This document shows, piece after piece, positions 1 to 8,991 of a stretch of DNA of 64,000 bases. The notes beneath the pieces are model-generated. The model did not search any database. It was not told the DNA's origin and saw nothing but the letters and a program-made list of their open reading frames with translations. This DNA comes from Prevotellaceae bacterium (GTDB taxonomy: Bacteria > Bacteroidota > Bacteroidia > Bacteroidales > Bacteroidaceae). Every line of letters starts with the position of its first letter. Position 1 is the stretch's first letter. A program made the position numbers and the translations under genes. Location of the stretch: positions 1-64,000 of the forward strand of contig JABZLB010000013.1 of the NCBI GenBank assembly GCA_015256945.1. The letters are read 5' to 3'.

Positions 1-1091
1 GCTATGAAGGGTTGGCCGAACTTTACCGGCTTACAGGTAATACACAATATCTTACAGCGGTAAAGAACACATGGCAGAGCATCATGGATACGGAGATAAA
101 TGTTACTGGTTCAGGATCGGCTATGGAAGCATGGTTTGGTGGAAAGGCCATTCAATATGCTCCTATTAAGCACTATCAGGAAACATGTGTTACGGCAACA
201 TGGATAAAATTGAGCCGGCAGTTGCTTTTACTTACGGGAGATAGTAAATATGCAGACGCCATAGAGCAGACTTTTTACAATGCACTCATGGGTGCCATGC
301 GCAAAAATGGAGCAAGCTGGGCTAAGTATACTCCGCTTTCTGGCCAGAGACTTCCGGGTTCTCAACAATGTAATATGGGGTTGAATTGCTGTGAAGCGAG
401 TGGTCCCCGTGGACTATTTGCCATTCCTGATATTACAGTTATGCAGAATAAGCGTGGTGCAACTATATGCTTTTATATTCCTGGAGAATATCATATAACA
501 TCACCGCGAGGCCAGAAGGTTACTTTAACTCAGGAGGGAAATTATGAGAAACAGGGTGAAATTCAAACATCGCTGAAGATACCGCGAGATGAAGAGATGA
601 CGCTTTCGTTCCGTATTCCTGCATGGAGTACGAGTACGGATGTTCGTGTAAAAAATGATATTGTGAAAGGGGTTCGCTGTGGAGAGTTCCTTAATATTAC
701 CCGAAAGTGGAAGGACGGCGATGTGGTTTCTCTGAAATTTGATATGCAGCCTCGTGTTTCACGTATAGGAAGCATTCCAGAATATGTTGCTATTTGCAGA
801 GGTCCCATAGTATTAGCACGTGATTCGCGTCTTGCAGGCCCTGACCTTGAAGCAGTAGTTACACCTTGTTTTAATAAGGAGGGTAAGTTGGAGCTGATAC
901 CCGTAGCCATTGATAACCCTGAAATAGGTATGGTTTTCAAAGGAAAATTCATGCCCGAATCGTACAAAGAAGAAGGAGACAGCCCGGTTGATGTTGAACT
1001 ATGCGACTATGCTTCTGCTGGAAATGCCTCGGCATCATTGCCATTCTTCAAAGTATGGATGCCTCAACTCTATAATCCACAAAAGAAATAA
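1..1091 (+). CDS. Glycoside hydrolase family 127 (beta-L-arabinofuranosidase-like), 5' truncated by window
   Basis: This is the C-terminal part of a DUF1680/GH127 enzyme. The family cleaves beta-L-arabinofuranosyl residues from plant or glycoprotein glycans, usually in the periplasm. The frame is already open at base 3, so the gene starts outside the window. The visible metal/nucleophile residues match the family: a QETC motif (bases about 177-188; Glu and Cys ligands) and a paired NCCEASG motif (about 384-404; the first Cys is the expected nucleophile, the second a zinc ligand). A beta-rich C-terminal domain follows. No signal peptide can be judged. It converges on prmA with only 10 bases between the stop codons. 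The exact sugar specificity cannot be read from this fragment. Confidence 0.85.
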   Translation, partial: YEGLAELYRLTGNTQYLTAVKNTWQSIMDTEINVTGSGSAMEAWFGGKAIQYAPIKHYQETCVTATWIKLSRQLLLLTGDSKYADAIEQTFYNALMGAMRKNGASWAKYTPLSGQRLPGSQQCNMGLNCCEASGPRGLFAIPDITVMQNKRGATICFYIPGEYHITSPRGQKVTLTQEGNYEKQGEIQTSLKIPRDEEMTLSFRIPAWSTSTDVRVKNDIVKGVRCGEFLNITRKWKDGDVVSLKFDMQPRVSRIGSIPEYVAICRGPIVLARDSRLAGPDLEAVVTPCFNKEGKLELIPVAIDNPEIGMVFKGKFMPESYKEEGDSPVDVELCDYASAGNASASLPFFKVWMPQLYNPQKK

Positions 1092-1101
1092 AAGGTAGTT
1101 T

Positions 1102-1968
1102 CTAATTCTTTAAATGAAATATACAGGCCCTCCACTCATCCTTCTCTTTTACTTCTGTAAGGGTAAGGTTGAGTGGAGCGGCCTTTTGTTCGAGTAAGGG
1201 CACATCGTTAGCATAAAAGCCACTTAGAATAAGTATTCCGTTATTAGCCAATACCCTTTTGAACATAGGCATGTCGTGGAGTAAGATATTTCGATTAATA
1301 TTGGCGACAATAACATCGAATTTTTCATTGAAATGAGTTACAATACTGGCATCTCCTTGTAAGACTTTGATATTGTCAGTGTTGTTAAGCTGTGCATTAT
1401 GGCGTGTGTTTTCAACGCTCCATTCATCAATATCGTATGCCATAACGTTGTTAGCCCCTAACTTTGACGCCACAATGCCAAGTATGCCAGTGCCACAACC
1501 GCAGTCTAATACACGCTTGCCGTGTAGCTGGAGCGAAAGTAAGGTTGATATAATCATCTGCGTAGTTTGATGAGTACCAGTACCAAAGGCTTGTCGTGCC
1601 TGAATAAATACAGGCATTATACCCTCAGGAATGTTTTGAATAGTTTGCCTGGCATCGTAGATGATAACTTTATTATCAACATGAATAGGATCAAATCCTG
1701 CTTCCTCCCAGGCTTTATTCCAGTCTTTATACTCAGCTTCTTCAATAGTATAAGCTATTTTAGTGTTGGTTAAGGGAAAGTTTTCTATGGCATCGTCAAG
1801 CATGGATTTATTCAGTTGCCCTTGTTCAAAATAGCCCTTAATACCATCTTTATAATCTTCGAACGATTCGCAACCGGCCTCTCCTGCTGCATCAGCAATG
1901 AGGTCTCTTGCTATTTGTAATAAATCGGCAGGCGTTTCTATCTTAAAATTAATTACTTGATATTTCAT
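1102..1968 (-). CDS. prmA: Ribosomal protein L11 methyltransferase
   Basis: The 288-residue protein is a cytosolic SAM-dependent enzyme that trimethylates ribosomal protein L11. The N-terminal half is the L11-recognition domain (with many acidic residues). The C-terminal half carries the SAM motif LDCGCGTGILGI (about residue 155), preceded by FGTGTHQTTQ and followed by the substrate-side NINRNIL motif, as in PrmA. Length is normal for Bacteroidales PrmA. The start ATG at 1968 begins MKYQVINFKIE. A minus-strand -7 motif TACTTTTG lies at 1995-1988, so the leader is short. Confidence 0.93.
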   Translation of the reverse strand: MKYQVINFKIETPADLLQIARDLIADAAGEAGCESFEDYKDGIKGYFEQGQLNKSMLDDAIENFPLTNTKIAYTIEEAEYKDWNKAWEEAGFDPIHVDNKVIIYDARQTIQNIPEGIMPVFIQARQAFGTGTHQTTQMIISTLLSLQLHGKRVLDCGCGTGILGIVASKLGANNVMAYDIDEWSVENTRHNAQLNNTDNIKVLQGDASIVTHFNEKFDVIVANINRNILLHDMPMFKRVLANNGILILSGFYANDVPLLEQKAAPLNLTLTEVKEKDEWRACIFHLKN

Positions 1969-2128
1969 ATCTCAATCTGTTTGGTTGCAAAAGTATAAAA
2001 ATTAGGGAAAAACCTATATGTCTTTAGGGTTTTTCCTTACTTTTGTATGATGATATGAAGTAAATTTGTAGCGTGAATAATAATATATTAAGAACAACAA
2101 TATAAAATTAATAAAGGAGTAAGACAAA

Positions 2129-3064
2129 ATGAAAAAGTTATTTTTATTCTTAGCTTTTGCTGGAGTCATGCCTCTTTCAGCATTAGGGCAGGATGACGTT
2201 TATTTTACGCCAGCTAAAAGTGTAAGCAAAAACTCCAGGGAAAATTCTCCGACCTATTATCGGGGTAGTAATCGGAGCGTAGATGAATATAATCGTCGTG
2301 GGCGTCTGAAAAGTTATTATCAGAAGATAGGGACAGACAGTCTTGGTAATGATATTGTTACTTACCAAAGGATGTCAGGGGTCTCCCCTGATTCAATTTA
2401 CATTGATACAGCATATGTTTATCCAGGCAGTGCCAGCTTTGATGATGACTATGCTTATACCCGTCGCATGTCACGTTGGGACGGTTTTTATGATCCTTGG
2501 TTCTATGGAGCCTACCGTTGGGGGTCATGGTATAATGCCTGGTACGACCCATGGTATTATGGATATGGTAGCTGGTATGGAGCCTATGCCCCGTGGTATT
2601 ATGGATATACAGGATGGTATGACCCATGGTATTATGGTTATTCAGGCTGGTATGGCTGGGGTTATCCGTATTATGGTTACGGCTGGAGCGATCCATATTA
2701 TTATGGGAGACGTTATTATGCAGGTGTATCGGGTGGTACAACAGGATGGCGTAGCTGGGGAGGTCCTGGCTCGAATAGAGACTATTCTAACGGAAGTGGG
2801 ATAGTATCAAACAATAGTCGTTATACAGGTGGAACAACATCTCGTAGCCGTAGTAACCGTTCGTTTGGTAGCCGCGATACTTATCCATCAAGTTCTACAA
2901 TGCAAAATAACTCGGTATTTAATGCACCTTCTCGTTCTGCAGGAAGTTTTGGTGGTGGAAGTTTCGGCGGCGGAATGCCTTCTGGCGGCATGTCGTCAGG
3001 TAGTTTTGGTGGCGGCCATTCAGCTCCTGCTGGCGGAGGTAGTTTTGGTAATGGCCGTAGGTAA
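2129..3064 (+). CDS. Secreted Tyr/Trp/Gly-rich low-complexity protein, function unknown
   Basis: This 311-residue protein is not recognised as a characterised family. A signal peptide ending near ALGQ (about residue 21) predicts export. The first 120 residues are mixed and polar. Residues about 120-200 are an unusual tract built from units such as DPWYYGY and GSWYGAY, extremely rich in Tyr, Trp, Gly and Pro. The tail is Gly/Ser-rich with SFGGG units. A Shine-Dalgarno-like AGGAG lies at 2115-2119 and a TACTTTTG -7 motif at 2038-2045. The next gene starts 58 bases downstream, so the two may be co-transcribed. The composition suggests a cell-surface or matrix protein; this is inference. Confidence 0.8.
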   Translation: MKKLFLFLAFAGVMPLSALGQDDVYFTPAKSVSKNSRENSPTYYRGSNRSVDEYNRRGRLKSYYQKIGTDSLGNDIVTYQRMSGVSPDSIYIDTAYVYPGSASFDDDYAYTRRMSRWDGFYDPWFYGAYRWGSWYNAWYDPWYYGYGSWYGAYAPWYYGYTGWYDPWYYGYSGWYGWGYPYYGYGWSDPYYYGRRYYAGVSGGTTGWRSWGGPGSNRDYSNGSGIVSNNSRYTGGTTSRSRSNRSFGSRDTYPSSSTMQNNSVFNAPSRSAGSFGGGSFGGGMPSGGMSSGSFGGGHSAPAGGGSFGNGRR

Positions 3065-3122
3065 GAGTAAATACGTTGTCTTGTAGAGAGATGTCTTGTA
3101 TATTATAAATAAAGAATCAATT

Positions 3123-4721
3123 ATGAAGAATATAAAATATTGTCTTGCCGCAGCCTTACCTATGTTTGCTTTGTCAATGGCTGCACAGGAAACATATCAG
3201 GATACAAAGTTAATTGGCAATGAGCTTAATGGTACTGCACGCTATGTAGGTATGGGAGGTGCCATGGAAGCTCTTGGTGCTGATATTTCAACGATAGGTA
3301 GTAACCCAGCAGGTATAGGCTTGTTCAGAAATAGCCAGGTTTCTTTTTCTGGTGGTTTCGTTGCTCAGGGTGGTGCAACAACATCGCCAAAGTATGGCAG
3401 TTTAAGTGCAAACATAAAAGGAGATAAGACCAATGCCAGCCTGGATCAGTTAGGAATTGTTTATGTTACGCGTACGGATAATAATTCATATCTGAATTTT
3501 GGATTCAACTATCATAAAAGTAGAAACTTTAATCAAATACTTACTGCGGGTAATAGTTTGACGATACCATCGTATGTTAATGGGCTCCCTATTTCAGCAT
3601 CTCAAAATAAACTGTCGGCAATGAGATTTTCTTCTGCATCTAATTATTCGTGGAGTGGCGTAGATGCAAATTATGAAAAGGAAATGGCGCCTATTTATGA
3701 TGCTAACAAAAAGCAGATAGGTATGGATTATCTTAATGGTATAGAATATCTCTTTGGGCAATATCAGAAGGGTTATATTGGAGAATATGATTTTAATATT
3801 AGTGGAAATATTGAGGATCGTGCATTTCTTGGGTTAACAGTTGGTCTGCATGATGTTCATTATAACAGTAATAGTTATTATACAGAATCGCTTGAGAGGA
3901 ATGCCTTTTCAGAATCATGGGAAAGTATTCGTATCACAGGAGTAGGTGTAGATTTTAAGTTAGGTGCCATATTCCGACCAATAGCTGACTCTCCTTTCCG
4001 TGTGGGTGCTTATATGAGTACGCCTGTCTTCTATGACCTTAGTCTGAGAGGCGATAATGATATATCAATGAATCACGATAAGGGGCAGACCGCATCTGCT
4101 AACTATGATTATAAAATTTATACGCCATGGAAGTTTGGCGTGAGCCTGGGACATACCATAGGAAAGAGCCTCGCTTTAGGTGCGACCTACGAATATGCAG
4201 ATTATAGCCGAATCGATAACAGGGTTAACGAAAACGATTACTACGATAGCAGCTCGCGTGACCTTAATATGAATAGGAATACAAGGGAAATGCTGAAAGG
4301 TGTTAGTACTTTGAAACTGGGAGCTGAATATAAGCCTGTGAAAGATTTCTCAATTCGACTGGGGTATAATTACGTTAGTCCGATGTTTAAAAATGATGCT
4401 TATCGTGATGGTAGCATTGAATCATATGGAACAATGTTTGCAACATCTACGGATTATACCAACTGGAAAGCAACGAACAGAATTACATTTGGCCTGGGCT
4501 ATAATTACAAGAAGTTCTTCTTTGATGCAGCTCTTCAATATTCACAAACGAAAGGAGAGTTTTATCCTTTTATGAGTTATTTTCCAGATGAGAAGAAATA
4601 TAAATTGCCTGCGGGTGGTACAGACTATCAGGCTTATGCAGCCAACTTTAATGTTGTTGATGCCACAAATGTTACTTTTAAGCGTGCGCAGGCATTGCTT
4701 ACAATAGGATACCACTTTTAA
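3123..4721 (+). CDS. Outer-membrane beta-barrel protein, OmpP1/FadL-like
   Basis: The 532-residue product has a signal peptide ending in SMAAQE, then a segment typical of the FadL/OMPP1/TodX transporters: ARYVGMGGAMEALGADISTIGSNPAGIG (read in two pieces, residues about 38-66). Alternating amphipathic beta strands follow, ending in LLTIGYHF with a C-terminal aromatic residue for barrel insertion. Such proteins pass hydrophobic molecules across the outer membrane; Bacteroidales members are often loosely labelled hemin receptors, but substrate is unknown. An in-frame TTG at 3096 lies upstream, but ATG 3123 gives a clean signal peptide. The gene ends before a strong terminator. Confidence 0.85.
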   Translation: MKNIKYCLAAALPMFALSMAAQETYQDTKLIGNELNGTARYVGMGGAMEALGADISTIGSNPAGIGLFRNSQVSFSGGFVAQGGATTSPKYGSLSANIKGDKTNASLDQLGIVYVTRTDNNSYLNFGFNYHKSRNFNQILTAGNSLTIPSYVNGLPISASQNKLSAMRFSSASNYSWSGVDANYEKEMAPIYDANKKQIGMDYLNGIEYLFGQYQKGYIGEYDFNISGNIEDRAFLGLTVGLHDVHYNSNSYYTESLERNAFSESWESIRITGVGVDFKLGAIFRPIADSPFRVGAYMSTPVFYDLSLRGDNDISMNHDKGQTASANYDYKIYTPWKFGVSLGHTIGKSLALGATYEYADYSRIDNRVNENDYYDSSSRDLNMNRNTREMLKGVSTLKLGAEYKPVKDFSIRLGYNYVSPMFKNDAYRDGSIESYGTMFATSTDYTNWKATNRITFGLGYNYKKFFFDAALQYSQTKGEFYPFMSYFPDEKKYKLPAGGTDYQAYAANFNVVDATNVTFKRAQALLTIGYHF

Positions 4722-4749
4722 ATACATTATTCTGGTTGTATAATTATTA

Positions 4750-4795
4750 AAAGTACGCCTTCATCTGTAAAAAGATGAAGGCGTACTTTATTTTG
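4750..4795 (+). terminator. Intrinsic terminator of the FadL-like gene
   Basis: A perfect 17-bp inverted repeat (4750-4766 with 4773-4789, loop GTAAAA) is followed by ATTTTGT. It starts about 28 bases after the stop codon of the porin gene and separates it from the GHL10 gene, which has its own -7 motif TATCTTTG at 4810-4817. Confidence 0.85.
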
Positions 4796-4866
4796 TCGTA
4801 TCTTTATAGTATCTTTGTGGAATATCAATCTTTTACAAGTATAAACTTAACCAATAAAGAACAATT

Positions 4867-6351
4867 ATGAGACGCTTTGCGTTTATTTACTTTTTCTTAA
4901 TGATGCTGGCTTGTGGTCATGCACAGAAAAGAGAGTTTAGAGGAGCCTGGATACAGACTGTTAATGGACAGTTTTCGGGGATGTCACGTGATGAAATGCA
5001 GAAGAATTTATTGCATCAGCTTGATGTTTTGCAGCAAGATGGTGTAAATGCCATCATCTTTCAGGTCCGGCCCGAATGTGATGCTCTGTATGAAAGTGAA
5101 TTGGAGCCCTGGAGTCGTTACTTAACAGGTCGACAGGGCGAAGCGCCTAATCCATACTGGGATCCGCTGGCATGGATGGTAGAACAATGTCATAAACGTG
5201 GAATGGAACTTCATGCCTGGTTGAATCCATATCGTGCAAAGACAGCATCGACGAAACAGTTGTCTGATAAACACATAGCTTCTAAATATCCTCAGAATTG
5301 TTTTCCTTATGCCGGACAACTTATTTTGAATCCTGCGTTAAAGGAGAATCGTGATTTTATTTGCCGTGTTGCTGATGATATTGTAAACCGATACGATATT
5401 GATGGTATTCATATTGATGATTATTTCTATCCTTATCCTGCAGCAGGTGTGGAGCTTCCTGATAAAGCTTATTTCCAGTCGGACCCACGAGGATTTAATA
5501 ATATCAATGACTGGAGACGTGATAATGTTAATATTTTCATTAAGCAGCTTGGAGAAACGGTTCATAAACGTAAACCATGGGTGAAGTTTGGTGTTTCACC
5601 TTTCGGTATTTATCGTAATCAACGCTCGGACCCAAAGAACGGGTCTGCAACGAACGGGTTACAGAATTATGATGATTTGTATGCCGATGTATTGTTGTGG
5701 GTGAATAATGGATGGATTGATTATTGTGTGCCTCAGCTTTATTGGGAGATAGGCAATAAGGCTGCTGATTATGAAACACTTTTCAAATGGTGGGATAAAT
5801 TTGCTTCCAATCGTCCTCTTTTCATAGGAGAGAGTGTAGACCGTACAGTGAAATTTGCCGATGTTAACAATGCGAATATCAATCAAATGCCTGCAAAGTT
5901 TAAACTTCATCAGCAGGCAAAACATGTTAATGGCACAGTTTTATGGTATTCTAAGGTCGTAGTTGATAATTTAGGAAATTATGGAGAGGTACTCCGCACG
6001 TCGTATTGGAAAAATCCTGCCTTGCAACCCCTGATGCCATTTATTGATTCTAAGGCCCCTAAAAAGCCACGTAAATTAATGGATGTGGTAGTAAATGGAG
6101 ATAGAATGCTATTTTGGACAGCTCCCAAAGGGAAGGCGTGGAATGATGTAGCTGTTAAATATGTTGTTTATCGCTTTAACAATGATGAACAAATTAATTT
6201 GAATGACCCTTCGAAGATCGTTACAGTAACATACGATAACTTCTGTAAATTGCCATATATTGATGGTAAAACCAAGTCGGTTTATGTTGTGACAGCCCTT
6301 GATCGAATGTCAAATGAGAGCAAGGGAAAGAAGAAAAAGCTGAAGCTTTAA
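4867..6351 (+). CDS. GHL10 (DUF187) family glycoside hydrolase-like protein
   Basis: The 494-residue protein has a lipoprotein-like or cleaved signal (MMLACGHAQ; a Cys at about residue 18 may be a lipobox). The GHL10 TIM barrel then begins with REFRGAWIQTV. Family landmarks are IFQVRPECDALYES, HAWLNPYRA and the DGIHIDDYFYPYP strand with paired Asp residues, the likely catalytic region. A C-terminal fibronectin-like segment follows (about 400-494). The family (YngK-like) acts on cell-envelope or polysaccharide substrates, but no reaction is firmly established here. It is flanked by terminators on both sides, so it is probably monocistronic. Confidence 0.88.
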   Translation: MRRFAFIYFFLMMLACGHAQKREFRGAWIQTVNGQFSGMSRDEMQKNLLHQLDVLQQDGVNAIIFQVRPECDALYESELEPWSRYLTGRQGEAPNPYWDPLAWMVEQCHKRGMELHAWLNPYRAKTASTKQLSDKHIASKYPQNCFPYAGQLILNPALKENRDFICRVADDIVNRYDIDGIHIDDYFYPYPAAGVELPDKAYFQSDPRGFNNINDWRRDNVNIFIKQLGETVHKRKPWVKFGVSPFGIYRNQRSDPKNGSATNGLQNYDDLYADVLLWVNNGWIDYCVPQLYWEIGNKAADYETLFKWWDKFASNRPLFIGESVDRTVKFADVNNANINQMPAKFKLHQQAKHVNGTVLWYSKVVVDNLGNYGEVLRTSYWKNPALQPLMPFIDSKAPKKPRKLMDVVVNGDRMLFWTAPKGKAWNDVAVKYVVYRFNNDEQINLNDPSKIVTVTYDNFCKLPYIDGKTKSVYVVTALDRMSNESKGKKKKLKL

Positions 6352-6377
6352 CATCGACAATATCAATCATAAAAAGA

Positions 6378-6425
6378 TGTGTCCCATAGCCTTAAATATA
6401 AGTAAGGCTGTGGGACACAATGTTT
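6378..6425 (+). terminator. Intrinsic terminator after the GHL10 gene
   Basis: A 16-bp stem (6378-6393 with 6404-6419, one G-U pair, 10-base loop) begins 26 bases after the stop codon and is followed by ATGTTTTTCC. Confidence 0.8.
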
Positions 6426-6474
6426 TTCCAGATAAAATGGTATTTTCTTTAAAAGTACTAACTGTGATATAAAC

Positions 6475-6912
6475 TTACTTCATCAGGCTGTCGAGGAACT
6501 TTTCTAAGTCGTCATCAAGTCCCTCCATTAAGTTACTATCTGCAATAATAGTATCATCATCGGCTACATACAGTTCTGCGATGTTCACTTCTTCATCGTC
6601 TTCGAGAACAAAACTATAAGGTTTTAATATCCCAAGCTGGTCGAGAGTACCGTGCATTTGTCCTGTTACCTGTCGCATAGTAGATGTGACATTATTGTAA
6701 AAATCATCATCTTTATTATCAATCCAATCGTCAATTACGCACCGTGTAATCTCTTTCCCGTCATCATCGTATGCTCTCAGTTCGCCACTATCCTGACTAA
6801 CACGAACATGAATGTCAGTCAAAACCGTAACTTCCTCTTGTATGGGGTACTTTTGGGCAATCTTATTAAAGAACCGCTCAATTTGTTGTGTTGACAGATT
6901 AGATGCTTCCAT
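6475..6912 (-). CDS. Conserved acidic hypothetical protein
   Basis: The 145-residue protein has no family I can name. It is strongly acidic, with runs such as DDWIDNKDDD and LEDDEEVN and a tail GLDDDLEKFLDSLMK, and no signal peptide or membrane segment, so it is probably a cytosolic soluble protein. The start was chosen at ATG 6912 (MEASNLSTQQIERFF), because the upstream extension to 6960 reads unlike a protein start. It converges on the GHL10 terminator and diverges from galE, whose start lies 158 bases away. Confidence 0.7.
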   Translation of the reverse strand: MEASNLSTQQIERFFNKIAQKYPIQEEVTVLTDIHVRVSQDSGELRAYDDDGKEITRCVIDDWIDNKDDDFYNNVTSTMRQVTGQMHGTLDQLGILKPYSFVLEDDEEVNIAELYVADDDTIIADSNLMEGLDDDLEKFLDSLMK

Positions 6913-7002
6913 ATATACAAATAGCTTTCTTTTGCAAAAATAAGATATTAAAATGAGCAAGACAACCTTTTCCCTATTTTTCTTCTATTTGCTATAAAAC
7001 AT

Positions 7003-7034
7003 TTGTTACATATAAGAAAAAAGCATTAACTTTG
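7003..7034 (+). promoter_or_regulatory. Predicted Bacteroidetes-type promoter of galE
   Basis: TTG at 7003-7005 and TAACTTTG at 7027-7034 are separated by 21 bases. This fits the TTG / TAnnTTTG form used by the Bacteroidetes primary sigma factor. The galE start is 36 bases downstream of the -7 element. Confidence 0.6.
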
Positions 7035-7070
7035 CTACATATGTAATCATTAATCTATTTTTGTCTAAAA

Positions 7071-8111
7071 ATGAAACATACAATTCTTGTTACAGGGGGT
7101 ATGGGATTCATCGGATCACATACGGCAGTTGAGCTAATAGAAGCCGGATATAACGTTGTTATTGTTGACGACTTGTCAAACTCTAATATTAAGGTTTTAG
7201 AAGGCATCAAAAAAATAACTGGTGTGTTACCTGCTTTTGAACAGATTGATTTAAAGGATAAGGATGCAACACAAACGGTGTTTGAAAAGTATCCTGATAT
7301 AGATGGAATCATTCATTTCGCAGCAAGTAAGGCTGTTGGCGAGAGTGTAAAAGAACCTCTTCTATATTATCGTAATAATGTAGTATCGTTGATTAACTTG
7401 TTAGAACTGATGCCACAATATGGTGTAAAAGGAATTATTTTCTCTTCAAGTTGTACAGTTTATGGTCAGCCTCTGCCTGAAAATCTACCGGTGACAGAAG
7501 AAGCACCACATCAAAAAGCTACCTCTCCTTATGGTAATACCAAAGAGATTAATGAACAAATTATTTATGATTATATCCATAGTGGCGCCCCTTTGAAGAG
7601 TATAATACTGCGTTATTTCAATCCCATAGGTGCACATCCGTCAGCATTAATAGGCGAATTGCCCAATGGAGTACCTAATAATCTTATCCCTTATGTTACA
7701 CAAACAGCCATGGGTATTCGTAAGGAACTTACCATTTTTGGTAATGATTATAATACTCCTGACGGAACATGTATTCGTGATTACATTTATGTAGTTGATC
7801 TCGCTAAGGCACACGTCACAGCAATGAGCCGTGTATTGGATGACGAAAAATCACCAGCACTCGACTATTTTAACATAGGTACTGGCAAAGGTAACTCTAC
7901 TCTTGAAATTGTTAAGACGTTTGAGCATGCAACTGGTGTTAAGGTGAACTGGAAATATGGCCCTCGTCGTGAAGGAGATATTGAGAAAATATGGGGTAAT
8001 TGTACAAAGGCTAATTCAGTATTGGGCTGGAAGGCTGAAACTCCATTAAGTGATGTGTTGGCCAGTGCATGGAAATGGCAACAAAGGTTACGTGAGGAGG
8101 GTATGATGTAA
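7071..8111 (+). CDS. galE: UDP-glucose 4-epimerase
   Basis: The 346-residue cytosolic enzyme interconverts UDP-glucose and UDP-galactose, linking galactose use to envelope polysaccharide precursors. The NAD-binding Rossmann motif GGMGFIGSHTAVEL is at residues 8-21. The catalytic Ser/Tyr/Lys set is visible as SSSCTVYG (about 124-131) and the YGNTK motif (about 155-159, YxxxK). The HFAASKAVGES and RYFNPIGAHPS segments are typical of GalE. Length matches the family. It appears to be a single gene between its own promoter and a terminator. Confidence 0.95.
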   Translation: MKHTILVTGGMGFIGSHTAVELIEAGYNVVIVDDLSNSNIKVLEGIKKITGVLPAFEQIDLKDKDATQTVFEKYPDIDGIIHFAASKAVGESVKEPLLYYRNNVVSLINLLELMPQYGVKGIIFSSSCTVYGQPLPENLPVTEEAPHQKATSPYGNTKEINEQIIYDYIHSGAPLKSIILRYFNPIGAHPSALIGELPNGVPNNLIPYVTQTAMGIRKELTIFGNDYNTPDGTCIRDYIYVVDLAKAHVTAMSRVLDDEKSPALDYFNIGTGKGNSTLEIVKTFEHATGVKVNWKYGPRREGDIEKIWGNCTKANSVLGWKAETPLSDVLASAWKWQQRLREEGMM

Positions 8112-8135
8112 ATATCTTATTTTGTAGTAATATTG

Positions 8136-8167
8136 AGGTCTTGAACATGTCTCAGGACCTTTTTTTA
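8136..8167 (+). terminator. Intrinsic terminator of galE
   Basis: A 9-bp stem (8136-8144 with 8152-8160, one G-U) is followed immediately by seven T residues, 24 bases after the galE stop codon. Confidence 0.85.
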
Positions 8168-8291
8168 TGACACATTATTGCAATATAATTACAGTATAAT
8201 GATATAGTCTCAAATAAATATTGTAATTTTGCATCCGCTATCACGAGTTGATGGCATAAATTCAAACCTTTATAAAAGTTATTTAAACAAA

Positions 8292-8846
8292 ATGGCAACA
8301 AAGATTAGATTACAGCGCGGTGGTCACAAAGGGTATGCTTTTTATAGCATTGTGATTGCTGATGTAAGAGCTCCACGCGATGGTAAGTTTACAGAAAAGA
8401 TTGGTACTTACAACCCTAACACCAATCCTGCAACCGTAGATTTGAATTTTGAGCGTGCACTTTACTGGGTAGAGACAGGTGCTCAGCCTACTGACACAGC
8501 CCGCAACATCCTTAAAGGTGAAGGTGTTTATATGATGAAGCATCTTCGCGGTGGCGTGAAGAAAGGTGCTTTTGACGAGGCTGCTTGCCAGCAGAAGTTT
8601 GAAGCATGGAAAACTTCTAAGGAACAGAAACTTACTGCAACAAAGGATGCGTTAAACAAAACCCGTCAGGAAGCTGTTGCTAAAGCTTTAGACGCAGAGA
8701 AAAAAGTTAATGAAACTATTGCAAAGAAGGTAGCAGACAAGAAAGCTGCCGAAGCAGCCGCTAAGGCTGAAGCTGAGGCAGCAAAGGCTGCTGAAGCTGC
8801 AGAAGAAGCAGCTCCTGCTGAAAATGCAGAAACAGCAGAAGCATAA
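8292..8846 (+). CDS. rpsP: 30S ribosomal protein S16 with long Ala/Lys/Glu tail
   Basis: The first 80 or so residues are S16 (ATKIRLQRGGHKGYAFYSIV, then GTYNPNTNP and ALYWVETGAQPTDTA), a small-subunit assembly protein. The remaining roughly 100 residues form a charged, Ala-rich, probably helical extension ending in AEAAKAAEAAEEAAPAENAE-like sequence. The total of 184 residues is about twice the E. coli protein; long tails are common in Bacteroidetes S16. The start was chosen at ATG 8292 because it begins MATKIRLQR; an upstream in-frame start at 8229 adds unrelated residues. Confidence 0.95.
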   Translation: MATKIRLQRGGHKGYAFYSIVIADVRAPRDGKFTEKIGTYNPNTNPATVDLNFERALYWVETGAQPTDTARNILKGEGVYMMKHLRGGVKKGAFDEAACQQKFEAWKTSKEQKLTATKDALNKTRQEAVAKALDAEKKVNETIAKKVADKKAAEAAAKAEAEAAKAAEAAEEAAPAENAETAEA

Positions 8847-8871
8847 AGTCGGTTTTTCTTAACTTACAAGT

Positions 8872-8907
8872 AAACCACAGTAATCGAAAGATTACTGTGG
8901 TTTTTTT
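8872..8907 (+). terminator. Intrinsic terminator of rpsP
   Basis: A perfect 14-bp stem (8872-8885 with 8890-8903) closed by a GAAA tetraloop is followed by a T tract. It lies 25 bases after the stop codon. Confidence 0.92.
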
Positions 8908-8991
8908 ATAAAAATAACAGTTTACTGTTGTAATGGCATGCTGTTTGTTGTATAAAAGGCAAATATAAATTATATAGAGGAGGATTTTAAT

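Noticed and set aside
2343..2804. Long reading frames on both strands inside the Tyr/Trp-rich gene.
   Set aside because: They arise from the repetitive, TGG/TAT-rich sequence; the signal peptide and ribosome site support only the frame at 2129.
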